DNA of 64,000 bases, taken from NCBI RefSeq assembly GCF_946480305.1, contig NZ_CAMLJQ010000002.1, forward strand, positions 1 through 64,000, written 5' to 3'. Shown piece by piece: positions 34,604 through 43,081 of the stretch (positions within the stretch are counted from its first letter, which is position 1; each line of letters starts with the position of its first letter). Both the position numbers and the translations under genes were made by a program. Under the pieces are notes generated by a model. It ran no database searches, was not told the origin of the DNA, and saw only the letters and a program-made list of their open reading frames with translations. Source of the DNA: an uncultured Caldimonas sp. (GTDB taxonomy: Bacteria > Pseudomonadota > Gammaproteobacteria > Burkholderiales > Burkholderiaceae).

Positions 34604-35965
34604 ATGAGCTTCTCCCGCCTGAAGCTGCTGGTGCTGTCGCTGCGCGATTTGATCCCGGCCACCACGCCGGTGATCCTGATCGCGCTGACGCTGATCGTCG
34701 GGGCCTTCTGGCTGCTCGACCCGACCCCGCCCAAGCGGCTGGTGATGGCGACCGGCGCCGAGCAGAGCGCCTACGAGGTGCTGGGCCGGCGCTACCGTGA
34801 GGCCCTGGCACCGTTCGGTATCGAGGTCGAGCTGCGCTCGTCGGCGGGTTCGGCCGAAAACCTCGCGTCGCTGCAGAACACCGCCTCGGGGGTCGATGTG
34901 GCCTTCGTGCAGGGAGGCACCTACCGCCGCCCGCCCGGCGAGAGCGACGAGCGCGACATCGGCCTCGTGTCGCTCGGCAGCCTGTTCTACGAACCGGTGT
35001 GGCTGTTCTACCGCGAGGACAGTGCCAGGCGTCTGCTGAAGAAGCCGCGGCTGGAAGCGGTCACCGAGCTGAAGGGCTGGCGCATGAACGCGGGCGCACC
35101 GGGCAGTGGGGTGAAGGTGCTGGCCGAAGAACTGCTGGACCTCAACGGCCTTGCGCCACAAGACCTGCTGCTGAGCCATCTCGCCAACACGCCGGCGGTG
35201 GTCGAACTGCTGGAGGCCCGCTCGGACGCGATGCTGTTCGTCTCGGCGCCCGATTCGCCGCTGATCCAGATGCTGCTGCAGACGCCCGGCATCCGACTGT
35301 TCAGCTTTGCCCAATCTCAAGCCTATGCCCGCAAGCTGCCGTATCTGTCTGCGGTGACGCTGCCGCGCGGCGTGGTCGATCTGAGCCGCGATCTGCCGGC
35401 GGAAGACGTGCAGCTGATCGCCCCGACCGCCACGCTGGTGGCCCGCGAGGGCCTGCATCCCGCGCTCGTGCAATTGCTGATGCAGGCAGCCGGCCGCATT
35501 CACGGCGAGCCGGGCTGGTTCGCGCGCAGCGGTGAATTCCCGAATGCCACCGCCACCGACCTGCCGCTTTCCAGCGAAGCCGCCCGCTACCTGAAAAGCG
35601 GCGCCCCATGGCTGCAACGCTACCTGCCGTTCTGGGTGTCGAACCTGGTGGACCGCATGTGGGTCGCGCTGCTGTCGATCATCGCGGTGCTGATCCCGTT
35701 GTCGCGGCTGGTGCCCCCGCTCTACGAGTTCCGCGTGCGGTCGCGCGTGTTCCGCTGGTACGCCCGGCTGCGCGAGGTGGAAGAGGCGCTGGAACGCGGC
35801 GATGCAAAGCCTGCGGATCTGCTCGAACAACTCAACGATGTCGAGGAGCGTGCCTCCCACATCACGTTGCCGTTGTCATACGCCGACGAGCTGTATGCGC
35901 TGCGGCAGCACATCGACCTCGTGCGCAGCAAGCTGAGAAGCAGCGCCCCCGGCGTGGAGGCCTGA
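34604..35965 (+). CDS. TAXI-family TRAP-type solute-binding protein, membrane-anchored
   Basis: Predicted 453-residue protein. One hydrophobic segment near the N-terminus (TPVILIALTLIVGAFWLL) is followed by a TAXI/periplasmic binding domain (about 50-320; VMATGAEQSAYEVLGRRYRE, DVAFVQGGTY). A second hydrophobic segment lies at about 345-365 (MWVALLSIIAVLIPLSRL) and a coiled-coil tail follows. Unlike usual TAXI proteins it is anchored at both ends and no TRAP permease is adjacent, so it may sense or scavenge rather than feed a transporter. ATG 34604 follows GGGAGGG. Confidence 0.8.
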   Translation: MSFSRLKLLVLSLRDLIPATTPVILIALTLIVGAFWLLDPTPPKRLVMATGAEQSAYEVLGRRYREALAPFGIEVELRSSAGSAENLASLQNTASGVDVAFVQGGTYRRPPGESDERDIGLVSLGSLFYEPVWLFYREDSARRLLKKPRLEAVTELKGWRMNAGAPGSGVKVLAEELLDLNGLAPQDLLLSHLANTPAVVELLEARSDAMLFVSAPDSPLIQMLLQTPGIRLFSFAQSQAYARKLPYLSAVTLPRGVVDLSRDLPAEDVQLIAPTATLVAREGLHPALVQLLMQAAGRIHGEPGWFARSGEFPNATATDLPLSSEAARYLKSGAPWLQRYLPFWVSNLVDRMWVALLSIIAVLIPLSRLVPPLYEFRVRSRVFRWYARLREVEEALERGDAKPADLLEQLNDVEERASHITLPLSYADELYALRQHIDLVRSKLRSSAPGVEA

Positions 35966-35987
35966 GCGCTGCGTCAGTGACGCCGGT

Positions 35988-36584
35988 TCAGCGACCGGTC
36001 TTGCGGCGACGGGCCGCGTAGCCGACGCCGAGCAGGCCGAGCACCATCATCGCGTAGGTGCTGGGCTCGGGTGCGGTCGACACGTAGGTGTAGTCGATGC
36101 CCATGTTGGCGCTGTAGTGCCCGTCGCCGGTGAGTCCGAAGGTGGCGCCACGGATGGCCAGGGTGTAATCGCCCGCCGCCAGATCGCCCGCATAGAAGCT
36201 CGCACGCTCGGCGCCGCCGATGCCGAAGCCGGTGCCTATGCCTGTTTCGGTGCCGCCAAAGATCAGCGAGATCGATTGGATGCTGATGCCCGACAGGAAT
36301 TCGCCGCGCGTGGGGCTGGCAGGGTTGAAGTCGCGCTCCGGGTACAGGTTCAGGTGCCCGTACATCCAGCTCACCGGATCGGTCAGCGTGAAGCTGTAGT
36401 AGTCGACGAAGCTGCGGCTCGCATCGCCGTTGGGGCCGCTCCCGCCGGTACAACTGCTGGAGAAACTGACCGGCGTAGCGTTCGGCAGCGCGCCGAGACT
36501 GAACGTGGAAGGCGTGCAGGTGGCCGCCGAGGCGGACCCTGCAAACACGGTGGCAGCAGCCAGAACCAGTGATCGGAAGCGCAT
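35988..36584 (-). CDS. PEP-CTERM sorted protein (FxDxF-type)
   Basis: Predicted 198-residue exported protein. Signal peptide at 1-20 (LVLAAATVFAGSASA). The mature region has SFVDYYSFTLTDP, similar to the FxDxF PEP-CTERM family, and many Gly/Ser strands. C-terminal sorting signal: APEPSTYAMMVLGLLGVGYA followed by ARRRK. AGGGGAA precedes ATG 36584. It is likely a surface or extracellular-matrix protein. This is the second PEP-CTERM gene in the window. Confidence 0.85.
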   Translation of the reverse strand: MRFRSLVLAAATVFAGSASAATCTPSTFSLGALPNATPVSFSSSCTGGSGPNGDASRSFVDYYSFTLTDPVSWMYGHLNLYPERDFNPASPTRGEFLSGISIQSISLIFGGTETGIGTGFGIGGAERASFYAGDLAAGDYTLAIRGATFGLTGDGHYSANMGIDYTYVSTAPEPSTYAMMVLGLLGVGYAARRRKTGR

Positions 36585-36704
36585 GTGTTTCCCCTGCGTT
36601 GTCGTTGGTGTGATGCGCAAATGGTCGAAGTGGGCCCTCACCGCGTCAACCCCCCTGGTTGAGGGCTGGCGCCGCCGACCCCGCCGAGGCGGTACCCCCG
36701 CAGT

Positions 36705-37217
36705 TCAACGCAAGGTCGCGCGGCCGATCATCACGTCGCCATCGACGTCGCGCACCTCCACCTCGCGCCAACTGCCACGCTCGACGACGGCCAACACGCA
36801 GGGGCGGGTCAGCGCCATGCCTTGCAACCGGTCGGGCGACGGGCGGATCACGCGCACCGGCAGACGCAGCACGTCGCCGCGCTGCGCGACCGACGACTCG
36901 ACCAGCTCCACCCCATAACCGAGCGACGGCTGCGTGTCCATCGTGTAGGCCACCACGCGCTGGCGCGCCCAGTCGACCGGCGGCTGGAACAGCGGCTCCT
37001 GCGCCCGGTCGCCCAGCGCTGCGCGCCAGGCAGCCTCGGTGTCGAACACCGCGGCGGATTCGCCCCGCCACGGGCACTGGGTGTAGCGGCGCTGTTGCGC
37101 CACGGTCACAGGGGCGTCGGTCATCGGGTTTCCATGGGGGGTGGCGCAGCCGGCGGCAAGCATCGACAGGCCCACCATGACGAGCCCGCGTGCGAAGGAA
37201 AAGCGTAGGTGTCTCAT
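36705..37217 (-). CDS. Hypothetical lipoprotein
   Basis: Predicted 170-residue lipoprotein with a lipobox LAAGC (Cys at about residue 24). The mature part has two or three further Cys and ends in DVDGDVMIGRATLR; no family recognised. ATG 37217 follows AAAGGCGAG and lies 11 bases after the subtilase stop, so co-expression with the protease is likely. Confidence 0.75.
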   Translation of the reverse strand: MRHLRFSFARGLVMVGLSMLAAGCATPHGNPMTDAPVTVAQQRRYTQCPWRGESAAVFDTEAAWRAALGDRAQEPLFQPPVDWARQRVVAYTMDTQPSLGYGVELVESSVAQRGDVLRLPVRVIRPSPDRLQGMALTRPCVLAVVERGSWREVEVRDVDGDVMIGRATLR

Positions 37218-37228
37218 GGCTCGCCTTT

Positions 37229-39850
37229 CTATCGCATCCGCCGCCATCCGCCCGGCGATGCCCCCACGGACTGCGCACTCACGCCGCCGAAAGGCGCGAC
37301 GGCGAAATCGAGGCCGCTGCGATCACCGTCGAGCCGGATCTGTTCGAGGCGTTGCGCCAGCACCGGGTAGGCGCCGCAGGCTTCGCCGCGCTGGCAGATG
37401 ATCCCGTCGTTGTCGAGGTCGGTGCCGGCAACGACCTGCACGGCGCTCGCGGTCACGCCCGCCAAGCGCCAGTCGTAGCGGCCGTCTTCGGCATCGACCG
37501 CGCTCTGCCCGATCACGTCGCCGCTGGTCGGGTCGAGCACCAGCACGTAGAGCCTGCCGAAGTCGCCCGCCGATCCGGTCGCAGACTTCACCACGCTCAC
37601 CGGCACGCCGAAGCTGCGCTCCGAGGTCTGCACCGTCAGGATGGCATAGCTGGTGCCGGCCGGCAGCGCCGCCCGGTTCACGGCCACGCGATAAGTGCCG
37701 AGCCCGGTGCCTGACGCCACGTCGAGCGGCGTCACGCTCACCGCCGCCAGATCGCTGGTGACGGCCTGCACCGTCTCGTCGTCGGCGGCCGAGAGCGCGA
37801 GCGAGAGATCCATCGAGGTGCGCGTGCTGCCGAAATGGATGGACGACGGCGACGCGCGCACCTCCCCCTCGGGTGCCGGCGGCGGGGTGCCGTCGCGCAG
37901 CTCGAGTGCGGCATCGACCGCCTTGCTCGCATTGACCGCGCCGTGGCCCGTCGCATCGTCGCGGCCCGTGGGGCCGAGGTCATCGCTGATGCGCCCGGCA
38001 TCGACCAATGCGTCAACCTGCTCCGGCGTGATCGCCGGATGGACGTAGCGCATCAGCGCGAGGGTGCCTGCCACATGCGGTGCGGCCATCGAGGTGCCCA
38101 TCATCTGCCCATAGCTGGGCACGCGGGTGCCGCTGGCGGTGAAGGTGGCCATCGTGCTGTAGACCCCGTCCGGCTCGCCGGTGCCGGCGGTCGAGCGTCG
38201 CAGGTCACCACCCGGCGCGCTCAGGCGCAACGACGGCCCCGAGTTGGAATAGAACGCCTGCCGCTTGGCGGCATCGAGCGCGCCCACCGCGAGCACGCCG
38301 GGGCAGTTGGCCGGCATGCCGACGGCAGCCGGACGGCCCTCGTCGTTGCGCGCTTCATTGCCCGCAGCAGCGACCACCATCGCGCCCTGGGCGCGGGCCT
38401 GTGCCACGACATCCGCCAGCGCGGCCGAGCACGCGCCGCTCGCACTGAGGCTGAGGTTCACCACGTCCGCACGCCGCGGCGGCAGGCGGCCCGCATCGTT
38501 GGGCAGGCGCGCCGCATAGAACAGCGCCTGCACCACGTCGTACAGCGAGGCATTGCCGTCGCCGCGGAACACGCGCAACGGCATCAGCTGCGCCATCGGC
38601 GCGACCGACGCCACCCCCGTGCCGTTGAACGTGACCGCGGCTATCGTGCCGGCCACGTGCGAGCCGTGGAAGGTCGCGGTGTCCGGCGCACCGACGTCGT
38701 CCGGGTCGGCCGTGTTGGTGCCGCCCGCGCCGGCCACGAAGCTGTAGCCGTCGACGATCTGCTCGGCGAGGTCGGGGTGGTCGGTCACGATGCCGGTGTC
38801 GATCACGGCCACCACCGGGCGCTGCGCCGGCTGCGGCGAGAGCGACACCAGCCGCTGCATCGCGGCCGGCAGCGACACCATCTCGTAGTGCCAGCGCTGC
38901 AGCGGATAGGCCCGGTCGTTCGGCGGGAAGGTGCCGACCGTCGCGGCCAGTTGCACCCGCAGGTTCAGTTCGACGTATTCATAGTTCCCCGTCGCACGCA
39001 GTTGCTTCATCTGCCGCACGGTCTCGCGCACGCGCTGCGCTTCGGCGGGCAGGGCCGACGTCAACGACAGGCGCCGCTCCCTGGGCGGCGCCGTGGGCGG
39101 CAGGGCCAGCAGCACCGGGCGATGCCCCGCCGCGTCGCCCTGCACCAGCGACATGCCGGCCTGCCGCGCGGCCTGCATCGCCTGTTCGCGCACCACGGCC
39201 TGGGTGCGGGGCTTCGCGATCAGCTGGTCGGGCAGGACCGGGGAGCCCGCGGACGTGGTCGCGTTGGCGCAATCGCCTCCTTCGCCGGGCGCGGTGACGC
39301 GCAGGTTGTAGATCGACGCGCCCTGGTAGGCGTTGATCGCCACCACGTACTCGCCGCCATGGTCCACGCGCACGCACTCGAACTGGTTGGTGCCGGTCGA
39401 GAAGCCACGCACCGTGCCGCTCGTGGCATCGTGCAGATAGAGGTCGACGTCGTTGCTGGCCGTGTCGCTCGCGAACTCCAGCTCCACCGTCTGGCCGGCG
39501 ACCAGGGTCACGCGGTACATGTCTTCGACGTCGCCCGCCGCACGATTGGGCCCCTCCGGCCCCTGGCCGGGCTGGTTGACCGTCCCCACCACCAGTGCCG
39601 GCACGATCAGCGGCTGGGCGGCAGTCAGCGTGTTGTTGCCAGCTCGCGCCGACTGGTTCGCGTCGTTGGTGTCCGAGTCGACGGAGGCCGTCTCCGGCAG
39701 GTTCACCGACCCGGACAGGCTCCAGCCGCTTCCGGGCGTCGGTGCGGGTTCTTCGTCGTCGTCGTCACCACCACCGCCGCCGCCGCCACATGCTGCAAGC
39801 GCCACGCAGCCGGCCAGCAGCCACGGCAACAGCGGGTTCGATCGGATCAT
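37229..39850 (-). CDS. S8 subtilisin-like serine protease, lipoprotein-anchored
   Basis: Predicted 873-residue exported protease. A lipobox LAAC at C21 is followed by seven Gly and an acidic run (DDDDEEPAP), then a bacterial pre-peptidase (PPC)-like domain at about 100-190, and the S8 domain at about 345-655. The catalytic triad is visible: D351 in AVIDTGIVTDHPD, H395 in FHGSHVAG, S587 in GTSMAAPHVAG, with oxyanion N498 in AAGNEA. A C-terminal region to 873 carries beta-sandwich-like repeats (RASPSSIHFGSTRTS). ATG 39850 follows GGGAGG. It may process proteins of this surface-protein cluster. Confidence 0.9.
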   Translation of the reverse strand: MIRSNPLLPWLLAGCVALAACGGGGGGGDDDDEEPAPTPGSGWSLSGSVNLPETASVDSDTNDANQSARAGNNTLTAAQPLIVPALVVGTVNQPGQGPEGPNRAAGDVEDMYRVTLVAGQTVELEFASDTASNDVDLYLHDATSGTVRGFSTGTNQFECVRVDHGGEYVVAINAYQGASIYNLRVTAPGEGGDCANATTSAGSPVLPDQLIAKPRTQAVVREQAMQAARQAGMSLVQGDAAGHRPVLLALPPTAPPRERRLSLTSALPAEAQRVRETVRQMKQLRATGNYEYVELNLRVQLAATVGTFPPNDRAYPLQRWHYEMVSLPAAMQRLVSLSPQPAQRPVVAVIDTGIVTDHPDLAEQIVDGYSFVAGAGGTNTADPDDVGAPDTATFHGSHVAGTIAAVTFNGTGVASVAPMAQLMPLRVFRGDGNASLYDVVQALFYAARLPNDAGRLPPRRADVVNLSLSASGACSAALADVVAQARAQGAMVVAAAGNEARNDEGRPAAVGMPANCPGVLAVGALDAAKRQAFYSNSGPSLRLSAPGGDLRRSTAGTGEPDGVYSTMATFTASGTRVPSYGQMMGTSMAAPHVAGTLALMRYVHPAITPEQVDALVDAGRISDDLGPTGRDDATGHGAVNASKAVDAALELRDGTPPPAPEGEVRASPSSIHFGSTRTSMDLSLALSAADDETVQAVTSDLAAVSVTPLDVASGTGLGTYRVAVNRAALPAGTSYAILTVQTSERSFGVPVSVVKSATGSAGDFGRLYVLVLDPTSGDVIGQSAVDAEDGRYDWRLAGVTASAVQVVAGTDLDNDGIICQRGEACGAYPVLAQRLEQIRLDGDRSGLDFAVAPFGGVSAQSVGASPGGWRRMR

Positions 39851-39963
39851 GCGCAGCCTCCCGGGCATTGGTGGAAACCCAGGTTATAGGCCGCGCATGA
39901 AGACCGATCACATCGCCCGCGCTGCCGTAGGTGTTTCGAGCCGTGTCGGCGACGGCGCGCTGG

Positions 39964-40500
39964 TCACTTCCGGTAGAACACGTAGTCAGCCTGGTAGGCA
40001 ACCTGCTGGCGCACTCCCTGGTTGCCGGCACCGCACGGCAATGCCGGCGCCACGCCGCCGCGCGTGTTGAGCCGCTGGATGTGCGTGGTGCCCTGCATCG
40101 CGCCGGTGCCGATGGCCGGGTCGGCCTTCACCAGTTGCAGCGGAATGCTGCCCGGCGACGCTGGCGCCACCGCCACCTGCTTGCCGGTCACCTTGGAGCC
40201 GTCCTGCGACTCCCACGTCGGCCCGCCGTAGTACTTGCCGACCGGCTGGCGCTGCAGGTCGTACAGCGTCGCCACCGGCGCGACGAAGGCCCATTCGTGC
40301 TGGCCCGCCATGCCAACCTTGGTGCGACATTCATAGGTGATCTCGCCGATGCCCACGGTGTGCATCGACACCTTCTCGCCGGCCGGCACGCGCACGGCCT
40401 CGGGCAGGCTCATGTTGTCCACCTTGGGCGCCATGGTGGTCGACGCGCACGCCGCAAGGGCAAGTGCCGCGGCAAGAACGGTACAGGTCTTCACGTTCAT
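39964..40500 (-). CDS. DUF3455-like lipoprotein
   Basis: Predicted 178-residue lipoprotein (lipobox LAAC, C18). Features of the DUF3455 family: VPAGEKVSMHTVGIGEITYEC near the N-terminus, GPTWESQDGSKVTG in the middle, and IQRLNTRGGVAPALPCGAGN. Function unknown; the family is often beside ferritin-like or catalase-like genes in proteobacteria. GAGGAG precedes ATG 40500. Same direction as, and 24 bases after, the ferritin-like gene. Confidence 0.82.
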   Translation of the reverse strand: MNVKTCTVLAAALALAACASTTMAPKVDNMSLPEAVRVPAGEKVSMHTVGIGEITYECRTKVGMAGQHEWAFVAPVATLYDLQRQPVGKYYGGPTWESQDGSKVTGKQVAVAPASPGSIPLQLVKADPAIGTGAMQGTTHIQRLNTRGGVAPALPCGAGNQGVRQQVAYQADYVFYRK

Positions 40501-40524
40501 CTCGAGTACTCCTCTCGATGCAGC

Positions 40525-41112
40525 TCAGGCGCCGAAAGAGAGCGCGGTGGCGGGCAGCGCGCGGCCGAGCGCGTTGTTGAGCAGCGTCCAGTGGTAGGTC
40601 TCGTCGGCGGCCAGACGGCCGGCCACCTTGGCGAGCTGGGCATCCTTGAACGACGGGATCACGCTGAGGTAGGCATTGGTGGCACCGAGCTCGAGCCGCG
40701 CCGCGAGGTCGAGCACGTCCGCCTGCGACTTGAGCGTGTCGGCCTTCAGCGAGCGGGCGTACTCCTCGGGTTTGAGTTCCGCGACCGGGGTGCCGCCGAG
40801 CTTGCGGATCGTCGCGACGATCGCATCGCGGTGGGCCTTGTGATCGGCCTGGAAGCGCACGGCCACATCGAGCACGGGCTTCTGCAGCAGCCCGCTGCCG
40901 GCGCCCAACTGGTACGCGTTGATGGCTTCGTGTTCCAGTGCCAGCGCAATGTTGAGGATGCCGACATCGGCGGCGGCATCCGTGCCCCCGGTCTTGGCCA
41001 GCGCATCGCGGCCGGCCAGCAGCATCACGGCACCGGCCGACAGCACGCTGCCCGCCAGCAGGCGGCGCCGTGCGGGCAGGACGGAAGACGGGTGCTTTTG
41101 CAGATCGTTCAT
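40525..41112 (-). CDS. Tat-exported ferritin-like domain protein
   Basis: Predicted 195-residue protein. A twin-arginine signal is visible at the N-terminus (ARRRLLAGSVLSAGAVML). The mature part is a four-helix ferritin-like domain with metal-ligand candidates: EHEAINAYQ (E, E), ADHKAHRDAI (H), ARLELGATNAYL (E) and DETYHWTLLNN (E, H). Such domains bind di-iron or di-manganese. First gene of the minus-strand exported-protein run. ATG 41112 gives a normal leader. Confidence 0.85.
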   Translation of the reverse strand: MNDLQKHPSSVLPARRRLLAGSVLSAGAVMLLAGRDALAKTGGTDAAADVGILNIALALEHEAINAYQLGAGSGLLQKPVLDVAVRFQADHKAHRDAIVATIRKLGGTPVAELKPEEYARSLKADTLKSQADVLDLAARLELGATNAYLSVIPSFKDAQLAKVAGRLAADETYHWTLLNNALGRALPATALSFGA

Positions 41113-41339
41113 CGCGGTTCTCCTGAGTTGCGGGCGCCGGGCGCGGGATGCGCCGGGTCGCCACTCATCGCAATACGCAGGACGGTCGGAAACGGATGCA
41201 GGAAGGGGTACTGCTTCTTGGCACACGGTTGCGCACTCAGGGAACCGGCACTTGGTGTGACGCGGAACAGGTGAAGCGTTTGCCCGGCTGTGCGGGCAGC
41301 GTGCAGGAGTCGAGACTGTGTGGGGAGTGGCGCGGGACC

Positions 41340-41435
41340 GAGGCGGCGGGCGGCTCTGCTCCGCTCATGTCCCCCGCGACGGGCTACGCCCGCCGCTCCT
41401 CCTTGACTTCGCTACGCAGAGCCGCCCGCCGCCTC
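41340..41435. repeat. 19-bp perfect inverted repeat with 58-bp loop
   Basis: 41340-41358 and 41417-41435 are exact reverse complements (GAGGCGGCGGGCGGCTCTG). The loop also holds GCGGG-type short palindromes. It lies in the 587-base gene-free stretch 41113-41699 between the ferritin-like and anti-sigma genes. Open frames crossing it have no protein-like features. Confidence 0.8.
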
Positions 41436-41539
41436 GATCTGGCACCGCCTTTGCCAGCCACAGGCAGCACGAGCGTCTCCCCGCCGTGCGCGCTGACCGA
41501 TGCATGCAAGGCGGATTTGCCCGGACGAAACAAGGGCTT

Positions 41540-41700
41540 AGAGGTTGGGAAGTCATCCGGCGTGGCCGAGCAGCCTCCGCAAACGCCCCCGATCAAGGCG
41601 CAAAGCACAGCCATAGCTCGGGCTATGGCGAGCATTTGCAACGCCGAGCGGGGACGTTTGCGGGGGATGAGCGGTCATGGCGGATGGCTTCTCAACCTCT
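41540..41700. repeat. Long palindromic element abutting the anti-sigma stop
   Basis: Positions 41541-41591 pair with 41649-41699 symmetrically and without gaps, with few mismatches, including GAGGTTGGGAAG with CTTCTCAACCTC, and CCTCCGCAAACGCCCCCG with a near complement. In the middle, GCCATAGC (41610-41617), TCGG, GCTATGGC (41622-41629) forms a perfect hairpin. The element ends at the stop codon of the anti-sigma gene (41700-41702). Together with the repeat at 41340 it fills most of the gene-free stretch. Confidence 0.8.
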
Positions 41701-42383
41701 CAGAGCTGCAGCTTGCCGCTGTAAAGAATCGGCCCCGTTGGTGCGCCGGTCTTCGAGCCGCCCTGCGGCTCCAGACTGACCGCGAACGCCGCCGTGCCGT
41801 CGAGGGCACGGGCGCGTTGCAGCACGGTGGCGCGGTCTGCGGCAATGAGGCCGAGTGACCGGGGGGCGCCGTCGGCGGGTACTGCCCACAACTCCAGGTC
41901 GCGGCCCGGTTCGACGTCGACGCGATCCAGCGGGCGCACCAGCAGGCTGCGGCCATCGGCGCTCACGCTGGCGACGAAGGAATTGCCGCCCTGGGGTGCG
42001 GCCAGCACCACCACCACGGGTGGCTGCGACGGACCCGGCTGCGTCAGCAACACCGCGAACCAGGCGGCGGCCGCCGTGGCGAAGACCGCCCAGCCGCGCC
42101 AGAAGGCCAGCGACTCCCAGCGGCGGCGTGGCGCCTGTTGCTCGCCGGCCGGTCGCCCGCCGATCTGTTGCTGCAGGCGCTGCCAGACTGCGGGAGATGG
42201 CTCGACGGCCGGCACCACCGTGGCCAGGGGCGACAACCGCGCCTCCCAGCGCCGCACCGCCTGCTGCAGCGCCGGGTGGGCCGGCAACAGCGCCTCGAAG
42301 CGGCGCCGTGCGGGGCCCTGCAGCGTGCCCAGCACATATTCGGAGGCCAGCCGGTCGGCGAGTTCGGGCCGGGTGTAGTTCAC
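41700..42383 (-). CDS. Anti-sigma factor (RskA-like)
   Basis: Predicted 227-residue protein with a cytoplasmic N-terminal helical part (ELADRLASEYVLGTLQGPAR, RRRFEALLPAHPALQQAVRR), one membrane segment at about 100-116 (GWAVFATAAAAWFAVLL) and a periplasmic RskA C-terminal domain ending ILYSGKLQL. It would hold the ECF sigma factor encoded just upstream. The start is GTG 42383, overlapping the sigma stop (GTGA), which indicates translational coupling. Confidence 0.88.
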   Translation of the reverse strand: MNYTRPELADRLASEYVLGTLQGPARRRFEALLPAHPALQQAVRRWEARLSPLATVVPAVEPSPAVWQRLQQQIGGRPAGEQQAPRRRWESLAFWRGWAVFATAAAAWFAVLLTQPGPSQPPVVVVLAAPQGGNSFVASVSADGRSLLVRPLDRVDVEPGRDLELWAVPADGAPRSLGLIAADRATVLQRARALDGTAAFAVSLEPQGGSKTGAPTGPILYSGKLQL

Positions 42384-43003
42384 AGCGCATCCTCCCCGCC
42401 GGCCTGGTCGAGACAGGCCTTCAGCGCCTGCAGCCCGCGCCGCACCCACGACTTCACCGAGCCGAGCGGTGCGCTCATCTGCTCGGCCACCTCGCTGTGC
42501 GTCAGGCCCTGGTAGTAGGCCAGTGCCAGGCTCTGCTGCTGCTCCGCCGACAAGCCACCCAGGCACTGCTTGAGCAGGCGCGCGGCCACCGCCTGCTGCC
42601 ACAGCTCGGCGGGGCCGGGTCCGGGGTCGGGGTGGAGGTCGGTCACGTCTGGGTCCTGCTCATCATCCGGCACGTGGGTGTGGGCCTTTTGCGGCCGGGC
42701 CTGCGCCCGCCGGAGGCTGTCGATCGCACGGTTGCGGGCCACGCTGGCCAGCCAGGTGAACGGCTGGCCCTGCGTGGCCTCGTAACGCTGCGCGGCGCGC
42801 CAGACGTTCAGGTACACCTCCTGGAGCAACTCCTCGGCCTGGGCGCGTTCGGGTTGTATACGCAGGATCACTCCCAGCAGATGCGCCGACGTGAGCCGGT
42901 ACAGCTCGGCAAAGGCGGCGCGGTCGCCCAGGGCCACGCGCGCCAGCACCTCGGCCAGCGCCTTGCTGCGCTCGGTCCAGGCTTCGGGGGTGGGGGCGGC
43001 CAT
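42380..43003 (-). CDS. ECF-family RNA polymerase sigma factor (SigK/RskA-type)
   Basis: Predicted 207-residue sigma-70 family protein. Region 2 contains LGDRAAFAELYRLTSAHLLG, AEELLQEVYLNVWRAA and FTWLASVARNRAIDSLRR; region 4 contains LSAEQQQSLALAYYQGLTHSEVAEQM read in parts, then GSVKSWVRRGLQALK. Paired with an RskA-like anti-sigma gene, so the pair probably reports on an envelope or oxidative signal. ATG 43003 gives a normal N-terminus, though no clear ribosome binding site is seen. Divergent from purU. Confidence 0.92.
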   Translation of the reverse strand: MAAPTPEAWTERSKALAEVLARVALGDRAAFAELYRLTSAHLLGVILRIQPERAQAEELLQEVYLNVWRAAQRYEATQGQPFTWLASVARNRAIDSLRRAQARPQKAHTHVPDDEQDPDVTDLHPDPGPGPAELWQQAVAARLLKQCLGGLSAEQQQSLALAYYQGLTHSEVAEQMSAPLGSVKSWVRRGLQALKACLDQAGGEDAL

Positions 43004-43081
43004 GGCGCGCGATTGTAGGAGCGAGCAGGCCAACAGGGTGCTCCTTACAATCGCCCGGTTCCTCCAGCCCCGAAGGGCCGC

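Noticed and set aside
41148..41858. Possible gene in the stretch between the ferritin-like and anti-sigma genes
   Set aside because: The frame runs through two palindromic repeats and into the antisense of the anti-sigma gene; no RBS or protein-like segments.
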